64,000 nucleotides of DNA from Kordiimonas lipolytica (GTDB taxonomy: Bacteria > Pseudomonadota > Alphaproteobacteria > Sphingomonadales > Kordiimonadaceae): contig NZ_LRUB01000035.1 in NCBI RefSeq assembly GCF_001550065.1, positions 1 through 64,000 of the forward strand, written 5' to 3'. Position 1 is the first letter of the stretch. Every line of letters begins with the position of its first letter. The position numbers and the translations under genes are program-made. Positions 47,592-54,826 of this stretch are shown here, piece by piece. The notes below the pieces were generated by a model, which searched no databases, was not told where the DNA came from, and saw only the letters and a program-made list of their open reading frames with translations.

Positions 47592-48542
47592 GTGATAGGA
47601 AAACCCAAATTCTGGAAAGGCAGCCGCACGTGGCTGCCTTTTCTGTTTCTTTGCATAGTCAGCCTGGTGCCCGCTGCGGCCTCTGATCCCACGGGCGTTG
47701 AAGACATTCCAGCGGCATCCACAAAGTTGAAGCAGGATGATCAGGGGCGTGTGCTGGTGGACGTAGAAGTGCGCGGGGAAGGGCCCTATCCCTTCCTGTT
47801 GGACACGGCCGCCAGCCGCACGGTGATGTATCGTACGCTGGTGAGCGTTCTGGGGCTTGAGGCTGTGCCGTTCAAGTCCCGCCGGGTGATGACTGCGACA
47901 GGTGCGCGGGAGATGCAGCTTTACCGCATTGGCGAGTTGAAGGCGCTAGGCAAAAGCCTGCAAGTGAAAGAAACAGTGGCCATGCCGGACCCTTCGGTTG
48001 AGGGCATATCCGGGATATTGGGGATTGATATCCTTCGGGGTCATGTTCTGATGCTGGACCGCACGGGTGTGCGGCTGGATGACGATCGCAATGTCAAGCG
48101 CGAACCGGGCTGGCTGGACCTGAAGGCGCGGGCAGTGGGCTATGGCTCGCTTGCTGTGACGGTGGTCATCAATGGTGTTGAAATCCACGCGCTTGTTGAT
48201 ACCGGTTCCGGTGCCACAGTGTTGAATGGCCCGGCGTTTGAAGCGCTTCAGGAAATCATCCCGGACGGTATGACAGACGATCAGGCCAGCGTTTCGGCCT
48301 CCGGGCGCGCGATGGCGGCGCATGTTATCAAGGTGCCTGGCATGACCATCGGCGATTGGGCATTGGGGGAACAACGGCTGGTGTCCGCTCACCTGCCGAT
48401 TTTTTCAACCTTCGGGGCCTCGCACGCGCCTGCGATGATCCTTGGAATGGATGTGCTTTTGCAGGCGGACACTGTGGCGATGGATTTCAAGCGCTGGCGC
48501 ATGATGGTTCGCACGCGTGGAACAGGCCTTGCAGCGCGATGA
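47592..48542 (+). CDS. two-lobed retropepsin-like aspartic protease, exported
   Basis: The 316-residue product starts at GTG 47592 and has a signal peptide (WLPFLFLCIVSLVPAAA, residues 14-30). Two homologous retropepsin-like lobes follow. The first has LLDTAASRTVMY (Asp71) and GILGIDILRGHVLMLD; the second has LVDTGSGATVLNG (Asp203) and MILGMDVLLQADTVAMD. Both catalytic aspartates are kept, but the first motif is DTA instead of DTG. I infer a periplasmic protease whose single chain forms both half-sites. Its stop overlaps the next start (ATGA). The rpoD terminator-like hairpin lies inside its first codons. Confidence 0.8.
   Translation: MIGKPKFWKGSRTWLPFLFLCIVSLVPAAASDPTGVEDIPAASTKLKQDDQGRVLVDVEVRGEGPYPFLLDTAASRTVMYRTLVSVLGLEAVPFKSRRVMTATGAREMQLYRIGELKALGKSLQVKETVAMPDPSVEGISGILGIDILRGHVLMLDRTGVRLDDDRNVKREPGWLDLKARAVGYGSLAVTVVINGVEIHALVDTGSGATVLNGPAFEALQEIIPDGMTDDQASVSASGRAMAAHVIKVPGMTIGDWALGEQRLVSAHLPIFSTFGASHAPAMILGMDVLLQADTVAMDFKRWRMMVRTRGTGLAAR
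47616..47648 (+). terminator. terminator-like hairpin for rpoD inside the next gene
   Basis: AAAGGCAGCC (47616-47625) pairs with GGCTGCCTTT (47632-47641) over a six-base loop and is followed by TCTGTTTCTT. It has the form of an intrinsic terminator 37 bases past the rpoD stop, yet it encodes residues 9-17 of the retropepsin-like protein. Confidence 0.6.
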
Positions 48543-50311
48543 CCGACAAACGGCAACACCATCAGGCCCGGATTTCCCAAGCCCAGCAACAAGGGAAAAG
48601 CAAGGCCATTGAAGCGGCATTCGCTGCGGCTCTCAAGGATATGCCCGAAGACCCGGTGCTGCTGGCGCAATGGGCCGAATATCAGTTCGGCCTTGGAGAG
48701 AAAAAGTCCGCGCGACGGGCCCTTCTTCACGCATACAGTCTGGTGCCAGAAGGCCAGCATCACCTGAAAATGGGGCTGTGCGACAAGATGTTCTGCCTGG
48801 AGCTTCAGACAGATGCTTTCAAACTTCTGCCGCCTATTGCCCCACAAGAACGTGCTGTCGAAACCTTGGTGCGGATCAAGATACTGCGGCACCACCAGGA
48901 CGATATTGGCGTTCGCAAGGCGTGCCAGCATCTGATTGCCCATGCCACATTGCCCCACGAGCGTTGGAGCCAAATTTCAGCACTCCTACTTGCGAGCGGC
49001 CATCCCGGAGCGGCGATAGAAGCCTTCAGGAAAAGTATCCGTGATAGCGGCGCGACCCCTGCGGAACTCAACCGCTTGGTAGCCCTTCATATTGAGAATG
49101 ATGACCTTGAAAGCGCCTGGGAAGTGCTGGAAGAGATGCCAGAGGAGGCGCGGCAAGCGCCATCGATGCTTTCTGCATTGGCCCAGTGCCAGCGCAAGCG
49201 TGGGAATAAAGACGAAGCAATAGAAGCCTATAGACGCCTGCTGGACCATGCGCCGGCCAACACGGCGGTTTGGAGCGGCCTTGCTGACCTATCCGAAAAG
49301 GCCGACCTTCCAGGGTTGGTTGCTCGGTGCCAAACGGTTCTGAAGGACGAAAAAATCCCGGACGCAGAAGCCATGTTGCTTTGGTATTCGTTGGCGAGGA
49401 TGCAGGATCGTTTGAAGCTGACCTCGGATGCTTTTCAGAGCTATCACAGGGCGAATGATATGATGCATGCCTATTATGTATCGGAAAATCGCGCCTATGA
49501 CACAATAAAGGTGGAGCAGACACGCGAGCGCCTGATGGAATGGTTCCGGGCAGAGATGTTTGGCCCGCAGCAGCGGGATCAGGGGCGGGATCAGCCGATT
49601 TTTGTGGTTGGGATGCCACGGTCTGGCACCACGCTTCTGGAGCGTATTCTGGCATCTTTGCCCAATGTCAAGCCGGGCGGCGAAAGCAAGGCATTGGCCC
49701 GTATCGCGTCAGACCACCATCAGGAAGCCCTACGAGGGGCTGCGCCGTTGCCGCAGGATATTGACCCCCAGCAATGGCAAACGTTTGCCGACGACTATTG
49801 GGCGAATACACGGGTTCATGGCCGGTTCGTCACAGACAAATTACCGCAGAATTACCGTAATCTGGGGTGGGGCATGAAGATGTTCCCATGTGCGCCGATC
49901 ATCTATCTGAAGCGTGATCCGCGCGATATCGGCTGGTCGCTTTACAAGCGCGCTTTCCGGTCTGCATTTGCCTACACGGTGCAGCAGGAGTTCATTGCTC
50001 ACGCGATCAAGCAATGCGAGGCCTATATGGCCCACTGGCGACGCGTTGCGCCTGGCCGTATTCTGACGGTGCAATATGAAGAGCTGGTGCAAAATCCGGA
50101 AGAGGTGACCCGCGAGATTGCCGATTTCTGTGGCGTTGAGTGGACACCAGCTTGCCTGTCACCTGAAAAGCTTGACGTTCCAACGTTTACCCTTAGTGAA
50201 CAGCAGGTGCGTGAACCCATCAATGCCAAAGGGCTGGGCCGCTGGAAAGACTATGAAGAGTTTCTTCAGCCGATGATCCGGGCCCTTGAAGGCTATGGGC
50301 TGGTGACATAA
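48539..50311 (+). CDS. TPR-sulfotransferase
   Basis: The 590-residue protein has an N-terminal half of tetratricopeptide-like helices (about 20-300; AIEAAFAAALKDMPEDPVLL, KDEAIEAYRRLLDHAPANTA) and a C-terminal sulfotransferase domain. The PAPS 5'-phosphosulfate loop is VGMPRSGTTLLE (357-368) and the 3'-phosphate region is IYLKRDPRDIGWSLYKRAF. No signal peptide is visible. It probably sulfates a protein or glycan acceptor recognised by the repeats. The start overlaps the stop of the protease gene; the convergent neighbour is flagellin. Confidence 0.9.
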   Translation: MTDKRQHHQARISQAQQQGKSKAIEAAFAAALKDMPEDPVLLAQWAEYQFGLGEKKSARRALLHAYSLVPEGQHHLKMGLCDKMFCLELQTDAFKLLPPIAPQERAVETLVRIKILRHHQDDIGVRKACQHLIAHATLPHERWSQISALLLASGHPGAAIEAFRKSIRDSGATPAELNRLVALHIENDDLESAWEVLEEMPEEARQAPSMLSALAQCQRKRGNKDEAIEAYRRLLDHAPANTAVWSGLADLSEKADLPGLVARCQTVLKDEKIPDAEAMLLWYSLARMQDRLKLTSDAFQSYHRANDMMHAYYVSENRAYDTIKVEQTRERLMEWFRAEMFGPQQRDQGRDQPIFVVGMPRSGTTLLERILASLPNVKPGGESKALARIASDHHQEALRGAAPLPQDIDPQQWQTFADDYWANTRVHGRFVTDKLPQNYRNLGWGMKMFPCAPIIYLKRDPRDIGWSLYKRAFRSAFAYTVQQEFIAHAIKQCEAYMAHWRRVAPGRILTVQYEELVQNPEEVTREIADFCGVEWTPACLSPEKLDVPTFTLSEQQVREPINAKGLGRWKDYEEFLQPMIRALEGYGLVT

Positions 50312-50313
50312 AA

Positions 50314-50337
50314 ACGGCCGCATCAGCGTGCGGCCGT
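50314..50337. terminator. bidirectional terminator between sulfotransferase and flagellin
   Basis: ACGGCCGCA (50314-50322) pairs with TGCGGCCGT (50329-50337). On the minus strand TTTTATG follows, so it suits flagellin mRNA best. Confidence 0.8.
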
Positions 50338-50381
50338 CCTTGATGAATTTGTCTGCCTTAATGAATTTGTCTGGCAGAGAT

Positions 50382-51209
50382 CTAGCGGAACAGCGACAGG
50401 ATCGCAGCCGGCGCCTGGTTCGAAATCGACAGCGCCTGAATGCCCAAAGCTTCCTTCACGCGGTTGGCCTCAAAGGCGGCACTGGTCTTGCCCAGGTCGG
50501 CGTCCACAAGGTTGCCGATACCCACTTCAGTGGCGTTACTGAGCGCTTCGGTGAAGTCCTTGGTTTCCTGCAGTTGGCTTGCGCCCGCCCCAAGCTGTGA
50601 CAGCGAGCTTGAGAGATTGTTGATCGAATCCTCAATGGCTGTAACAGCAGCCTGCGCGTCCGCGACAGAGCCAATGCCTTGGCTTGCCCCAAGCGTGACG
50701 TTCGGCCCGCCCAGCGACAGGTCCTGCGCGTCAATCTGGATGGCGCCCTGGCCATCAGCGCCCGTGACCGCGACGATATTGTCGCCACCTGCCTTGACCG
50801 CGTTCGTGCCGTTGAATTCGGCATTGTCGACGATAGAAGTGATCTGGTCGCGAAGCTGCGTGAATTCCTCATTCAGCGCCTGCCGGCTGACATCATCAAG
50901 GCCCGGATCGGACGCCGTTACGGCCTTTTCCTTCAGCTCAAGCAGAAGGTTGGACACGCCGTCACCTGCCGCCAGCGCCACATCGGTCGTGGAGATCGCC
51001 CGGTCAAGGGACCCCTTGACGCTATTGAGGCCCGCGACATCGCTTTTCAGGAGTTGCGCGATCGACAGGATCGCCGCGTTATCTTTCGCACTGTTGACTT
51101 TCTTGCCAGTGGAAATTTCATTTTGCGTTTGAGCCTGGAGCGAATTCGTACGCTGCAGGTTACGCACGCCCAGCAAACTGCTGGCGTTCGTATTGATCGA
51201 GTTTACCAT
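50382..51209 (-). CDS. flagellin
   Basis: The 275-residue filament protein has the conserved N-terminal helix region (VNSINTNASSLLGVRNLQRT, EISTGKKVNSAKDNAAILSI, AISTTDVALAAGDGVSNLLL) and the C-terminal partner (SNATEVGIGNLVDADLGKTS, ANRVKEALGIQALSISNQAP, ending ILSLFR). The variable middle is short, as in small alphaproteobacterial flagellins. ATG 51209 follows GGGTGCTGA. No other flagellar genes are in the window. Confidence 0.96.
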   Translation of the reverse strand: MVNSINTNASSLLGVRNLQRTNSLQAQTQNEISTGKKVNSAKDNAAILSIAQLLKSDVAGLNSVKGSLDRAISTTDVALAAGDGVSNLLLELKEKAVTASDPGLDDVSRQALNEEFTQLRDQITSIVDNAEFNGTNAVKAGGDNIVAVTGADGQGAIQIDAQDLSLGGPNVTLGASQGIGSVADAQAAVTAIEDSINNLSSSLSQLGAGASQLQETKDFTEALSNATEVGIGNLVDADLGKTSAAFEANRVKEALGIQALSISNQAPAAILSLFR

Positions 51210-51232
51210 TTTCAGCACCCATAGGTTAACCG

Positions 51233-51248
51233 GCGGACCCCTCCGCCA
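51233..51248 (-). promoter_or_regulatory. flagellin leader hairpin
   Basis: GGCGGA and TCCGCC flank four bases, 24 bases upstream of the flagellin start. In the mRNA this would be a stable 5' stem-loop; translational control through flagellin leaders is known in other alphaproteobacteria (FlbT in Caulobacter), but a link here is only inferred. Confidence 0.4.
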
Positions 51249-51325
51249 GCGGTATTCTACCTGCGGCTATTATGGCACAAACCGCGCGACATATGAAGAA
51301 ATGCTTAAAATTGAGCACAAACGCC

Positions 51326-51356
51326 GCCCCGGCAGGCATCGCCGACCGGGGCTTTT
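51326..51356. terminator. hairpin after the M18 aminopeptidase gene
   Basis: GCCCCGG (51326-51332) pairs with CCGGGGC (51346-51352). The better T run is on the plus strand (TTTT). Confidence 0.55.
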
Positions 51357-51359
51357 GCG

Positions 51360-52835
51360 TTAATCCTTATGGGTGATGAAGGCGGCGATGGCCTTCTTGA
51401 GCGCAAGCACATCCATCTTGTCTGACACGGCGACAGGCGTGTGGATCGAAAGGAGCGGCACCCCGAAATCGATGGTGTCGATATTCAGCTTCGCCAGTTC
51501 CTTGCCCAGGGTTCCGCCACCGGCGCGACCTACCTTGTAGGTGGTGGTCTGCCAGGCGACATTCGCTTCATCAAGCGCATTGCGGGTCCAGGCGATAAAC
51601 TCGCTGTTGGCGTCAAACCCGCGACCATAAAGCTTGATGTTTACGCCATACCCAAGGCGGGGTGCGTTAGAAAGCTCCCAGGCGCCGGGGCTCATGGGGT
51701 TCACGCCCGGATTGACATCGATCGACAGCGCTTTTGATGCCCGAAGCGTGCGGGTGAAAAGCGGCTGGCGGTAAGTGTCGCCAAGTTCGGCATAGACAAG
51801 CTCGCTCACCAGATCTGGCAGATAGGTGGAAGACGCGCCGGAGACATTCACATTGCCGCTTTCTTCATTGTCGGCGAACTGGATGATGGTGGTGTGTGGC
51901 AGCCTTGAAGCGTCAAAGGCCGCCATCATGCTGGCATAGGCTGCGAGCCGGTCGTCCTGGCCGTAAGCCGCAATCAGGCGCCGGTCCAGCCCCATGTCCC
52001 GCGGCCTCATGGCCGGCACCAGCGACAGCTCGGCCGACACCAGATCGGCGGCCTCTATGTCGTAGGTTTCCTTCAGATACTGGAACACCCATGTTCTGGC
52101 GCTGAATTTGCCGTCCTCCCCATGCGGGCCGTGGGCCACGATGGGGTCAAGCTCTTCATGGGCCACCACGTCGCGGGCGCTTTTCTTCATCTGGTCGCGC
52201 GCCGTGTGGGGCGAAAGATCCGGGATCATCAGGATCGGGTCATCAGCCTTCAGGCCAACAGAAATTTCAACGGTTTTGCCGGCCTTGGTGTCCACCCGGC
52301 CGACAAGCGCCAGCGGGGTGTTGGTCCACTGGTAGGTCTTGATGCCGCCGTGATAGTTGGTCTGGAACAGGGCGAAGCCCTGGCCTTCGTCCACCGGGCG
52401 GCCCTTCAGCTCAAGCCGCGGGCTGTCGATGTGGCTGGCCACAATGCGCACGCCGTCTGCAATCGGGGCCTTGCCGCCGATGATCAGCGCCATGGCACGG
52501 TCTCTGTTTACATGGAAATATTTGTCGCCGGCTTCAACGCGTGTGCCTGGGGTCCATTCCTTGAAGCCCTGGCGGGCTGCCTCTTCGCGGACTGCAGCCA
52601 CCGTCAGCAGTTCTGTGCGGGCGCGGTCCAGGAAGGCTTTGTAAGTTTCGCCAAAGGCGCTGGCTTGTTCCTTGTCGTCCTTTGAGGCCGCTTTCCATGC
52701 GCTTTCGCATGTGCCCTGCGGGCAGGGCTTGTCGTTTGCCTGCGCAGTCGTGGTGGGTATCAGGTGGCTGCCCAGAAGAAGGCTCAGGGCAAGGGCGGTC
52801 TTAACGGTGCGCGGGGCGTGCGGCAGTGACGACAT
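51360..52835 (-). CDS. M18-family aminopeptidase with signal peptide
   Basis: The 491-residue zinc peptidase of the aspartyl aminopeptidase family has ligand and catalytic motifs ASHIDSPRLELKGRP (His135), IIQFADNEESG, KVGRAGGGTLGKELA and LSIHTPVAVSDKMDVLALKK. Unlike the usual cytosolic members it starts with a signal peptide (TVKTALALSLLLGSHLIP, then TTTAQAND), so I infer a periplasmic or secreted enzyme. Two cysteines near the mature N terminus (CPQGTC) could form a disulfide. Confidence 0.9.
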   Translation of the reverse strand: MSSLPHAPRTVKTALALSLLLGSHLIPTTTAQANDKPCPQGTCESAWKAASKDDKEQASAFGETYKAFLDRARTELLTVAAVREEAARQGFKEWTPGTRVEAGDKYFHVNRDRAMALIIGGKAPIADGVRIVASHIDSPRLELKGRPVDEGQGFALFQTNYHGGIKTYQWTNTPLALVGRVDTKAGKTVEISVGLKADDPILMIPDLSPHTARDQMKKSARDVVAHEELDPIVAHGPHGEDGKFSARTWVFQYLKETYDIEAADLVSAELSLVPAMRPRDMGLDRRLIAAYGQDDRLAAYASMMAAFDASRLPHTTIIQFADNEESGNVNVSGASSTYLPDLVSELVYAELGDTYRQPLFTRTLRASKALSIDVNPGVNPMSPGAWELSNAPRLGYGVNIKLYGRGFDANSEFIAWTRNALDEANVAWQTTTYKVGRAGGGTLGKELAKLNIDTIDFGVPLLSIHTPVAVSDKMDVLALKKAIAAFITHKD

Positions 52836-52958
52836 TCTTATTCCTCCGATCGTGTTTCAGTCTTTGCCTGAGAAATTAGAATGACGACGCGCGCATTGCA
52901 AATCATCCGCGCCATAATTATATCAAATAAAAATAAAGTTTAGCGAGGGGTACAACAA

Positions 52959-53183
52959 ATGACCTTATGGACCATGATCGTCGCCGTTGTCGCGGTGGTA
53001 ATGATTTCTGTCATCATCATGCAGTGGATCGCCACAAAAGAGAAAATCGCCAAGGCGCACGCAAAAGCAGCCGACGGCCAGTCGGACGGGCGTATCGCCA
53101 GCCTTGAAAAACGCGTCGCGGTGCTCGAGCGCCTGGCGACCGACAAGGGCCAGCAGCTCAAAGATGAAATAGACGCGCTTTAG
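52959..53183 (+). CDS. small membrane coiled-coil protein, PspB-like (copy 1)
   Basis: The 74-residue protein has one N-terminal membrane helix (MIVAVVAVVMISVIIMQWI) and a cytoplasmic coiled coil ending RIASLEKRVAVLERLATDKG then QQLKDEIDAL. The tail is like the PspB-type phage-shock proteins common next to sphingomonad and other alphaproteobacterial stress genes, but no pspA or pspF is here. GAGGGG precedes the start. The next gene is a paralogue. Confidence 0.7.
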   Translation: MTLWTMIVAVVAVVMISVIIMQWIATKEKIAKAHAKAADGQSDGRIASLEKRVAVLERLATDKGQQLKDEIDAL

Positions 53184-53210
53184 GGCAGATAGCACGGGGA
53201 GGATCACATC

Positions 53211-53426
53211 ATGGATGACGCAGCACCAGTATTGATCATTTTTGGCGCCTTTATATTCGCGGGCACCATGCGCTGGATGAAATATAAGGCGGAAGCCTTG
53301 AAGCACAGTGCGGCAAACGGCGATTTGCGGCGTGAGATGGACGATATGCGTGAGCGCATCAAGGTGCTGGAGCGCATTGTCACAGACAAACGCTCACGCC
53401 TTGAAGCAGAGATCGACGCCCTTTAA
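53211..53426 (+). CDS. small membrane coiled-coil protein, PspB-like (copy 2)
   Basis: The 71-residue protein has one membrane helix (VLIIFGAFIFAGTMRWM) and a coiled coil ending RIKVLERIVTDKRSRLEAEI plus DAL. The last 25 residues match the preceding gene (VLER..TDK...L..EIDAL), so the pair arose by duplication. GGGGAGGA precedes the ATG, 27 bases after the first copy's stop. Confidence 0.7.
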   Translation: MDDAAPVLIIFGAFIFAGTMRWMKYKAEALKHSAANGDLRREMDDMRERIKVLERIVTDKRSRLEAEIDAL

Positions 53427-53490
53427 CGAAACACGTCATTTTTTCACTACCCAATGTGGCAAGAGTTTGCTACCTACCACTCCGTGGTTG

Positions 53491-53567
53491 GGGCCTGTAG
53501 CTCAGTTGGTTAGAGCCGGCCGCTCATAACGGCTTGGTCGGGGGTTCGAGTCCCTCCGGGCCCACCA
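53491..53567 (+). tRNA. tRNA with anticodon CAT, probably tRNA-Ile2
   Basis: The 77-base sequence folds as a standard cloverleaf with CCA encoded. The acceptor is GGGCCTG/CGGGCCC, the D arm GCTC/GAGC, the anticodon stem GGCCG/CGGCT with loop CTCATAA, and the T arm GGGGG-TTCGAGT-CCCTC. The anticodon CAT fits methionine or lysidine-modified isoleucine tRNA. The variable region TGGTC after CGGCT resembles tRNA-Ile2 of E. coli (CTTGGTCG) more than elongator tRNA-Met. Confidence 0.93.
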
Positions 53568-53582
53568 CTTTCCTTTATAGGC

Positions 53583-53624
53583 ATTCTCAGAAAAACTGGG
53601 AAAATTCTCAGAAATATCTGGAAA
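53583..53624 (+). repeat. two tandem 21-base direct repeats after the tRNA
   Basis: Units 53583-53603 and 53604-53624 both start ATTCTCAGAAA and end with a CTGG-AAA type segment; they differ at a few positions. Their place 15 bases after a tRNA 3' end recalls integrase arm sites, but no integrase gene is seen. Confidence 0.5.
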
Positions 53625-53626
53625 TG

Positions 53627-53665
53627 GACCGGACAGAGTTCACGAGAACTCGTCCGGTCTTTTCT
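53627..53665 (+). terminator. intrinsic terminator after the tRNA
   Basis: GACCGGAC (53627-53634) pairs with GTCCGGTC (53652-53659), with an inner GAGTTC/GAACTC stem, followed by TTTTCTGTTT. Confidence 0.85.
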
Positions 53666-53798
53666 GTTTAGCGGACCCGCGCAGCTATAGTGTTTTGGGG
53701 CTGCTTATCGCCAAAAGCGGTCAAATATGATTTTGTGCTAAGGTACAACCTGTCCTGGCGTGCAGTGACTGATTTTCTATCTATCTTGGAATGTCAGC

Positions 53799-54164
53799 AT
53801 GTTGTCAGCTTGCATCGTATATAAATGTGCCATGCATATGAAAGCGATCATATTTTCGGGTTGGATTGGTCTTGCTGTGGCGACTGCCGCAACGAGCGAC
53901 GATGCTGGTGACCATCATCATGACAGGAAGGTGGACCATCTGGTCGCGCGGTCTGCATTGCAGCGCGGCGAGATCATGCCGCTTGAAAAACTTTTGTCGA
54001 TTGTTCGCCCCAAACTGAAAGATGAAGTCGTTGGCATCAAGTTTGAGATGCATCAGGGCCACTGGTATTATGAATTCCGTACCGTGGATGAGGATGGGTA
54101 TCTGCACTATATTCATGCTGATGCCAAAACCGCCAAGATCGAGACGGTGGAGAATCATCCATGA
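53799..54164 (+). CDS. exported PepSY-domain protein with His-rich segment
   Basis: The 121-residue product has a hydrophobic N terminus (AIIFSGWIGLAVATAAT), a DDAGDHHHDRK segment and a PepSY-like domain (ARSALQRGEIMPLEKLLSIV, GIKFEMHQGHWYYEFRTVDE, YIHADAKTAKIETVE). The start may be ATG 53799, 53832 or 53838. PepSY proteins often precede PhoP/PhoQ-like two-component genes, and here the stop overlaps the response regulator start (ATGA). The His cluster suggests metal binding in the periplasm. Confidence 0.75.
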   Translation: MLSACIVYKCAMHMKAIIFSGWIGLAVATAATSDDAGDHHHDRKVDHLVARSALQRGEIMPLEKLLSIVRPKLKDEVVGIKFEMHQGHWYYEFRTVDEDGYLHYIHADAKTAKIETVENHP

Positions 54165-54826
54165 AGGTACTTTTAGTCGAGGACGATGCCCGCATTGCGG
54201 AAGATGTCAGGGGCGCCCTTGAAGGTGCCGGCTATGTGGTCGATCTGGCGCAGGATGGCGAACAGGCGTGGTTCCAGGGCGATGTGGAAGAATATGACGC
54301 TGTCGTCCTTGACCTGGGTCTACCCCAAATGGACGGTATCGCAGTTCTCAAGCGCTGGCGTGAAAATGGAAATACTGTGCCTGTTCTTGTTCTGACGGCT
54401 CGCGGAAGCTGGGGAGAGCGGGTTGCGGGCATTGATGCAGGCGCCGACGATTATCTGCCAAAACCATTCCAGATGCCTGAACTGCTGGCCCGGTTGCGTG
54501 CAATCGTGCGCCGGTCCGTCGGGAAGGCTTCTTCGGTAATATCCATTGGGGCGGTCACGCTGGATACGCGAAAGATGGCGGTTGAGGTGGATGGCAAGGA
54601 TGCCAATCTGACGGCACAGGAATACAGGCTTTTGGCGTATATGATGCACCACACCGGCCGTGTCGTCCCTGCCTCGGAGCTTATTGAACATCTTTATAGC
54701 GGGGATGCGGACCGGGCCGAAAACTCAATCGAGGTTCTTATCGGCCGGGTCAGGCGAAAGCTGGACGTCAAGCTTATCAATACCAAGCGCGGGTTTGGCT
54801 ATTTTGTTGACGGAGATCAGGCATGA
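54161..54826 (+). CDS. OmpR/PhoP-family response regulator
   Basis: The 221-residue regulator has a receiver domain with Asp51 (VVLDLGLPQMDG), Thr79 and Lys101 (YLPKPFQMPEL), and an OmpR-type winged helix (LTAQEYRLLAYMMHHTGRVV, SIEVLIGRVRRKLD, NTKRGFGYFVD). It overlaps both neighbours by four bases. I infer that it activates this efflux operon in response to the cognate kinase. Confidence 0.95.
   Translation: MKVLLVEDDARIAEDVRGALEGAGYVVDLAQDGEQAWFQGDVEEYDAVVLDLGLPQMDGIAVLKRWRENGNTVPVLVLTARGSWGERVAGIDAGADDYLPKPFQMPELLARLRAIVRRSVGKASSVISIGAVTLDTRKMAVEVDGKDANLTAQEYRLLAYMMHHTGRVVPASELIEHLYSGDADRAENSIEVLIGRVRRKLDVKLINTKRGFGYFVDGDQA

Noticed and set aside
51255..51300. TGGCAC near the flagellin start as a sigma54 promoter element
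   Set aside because: The motif is on the plus strand, opposite to flagellin, and the matching TTGC element at the right distance is missing.
53491..53567. Elongator or initiator tRNA-Met as identity of the tRNA
   Set aside because: Initiator tRNA marks (unpaired first base, GGG/CCC in the anticodon stem) are absent, and the variable region resembles tRNA-Ile2; elongator Met remains a minor possibility.
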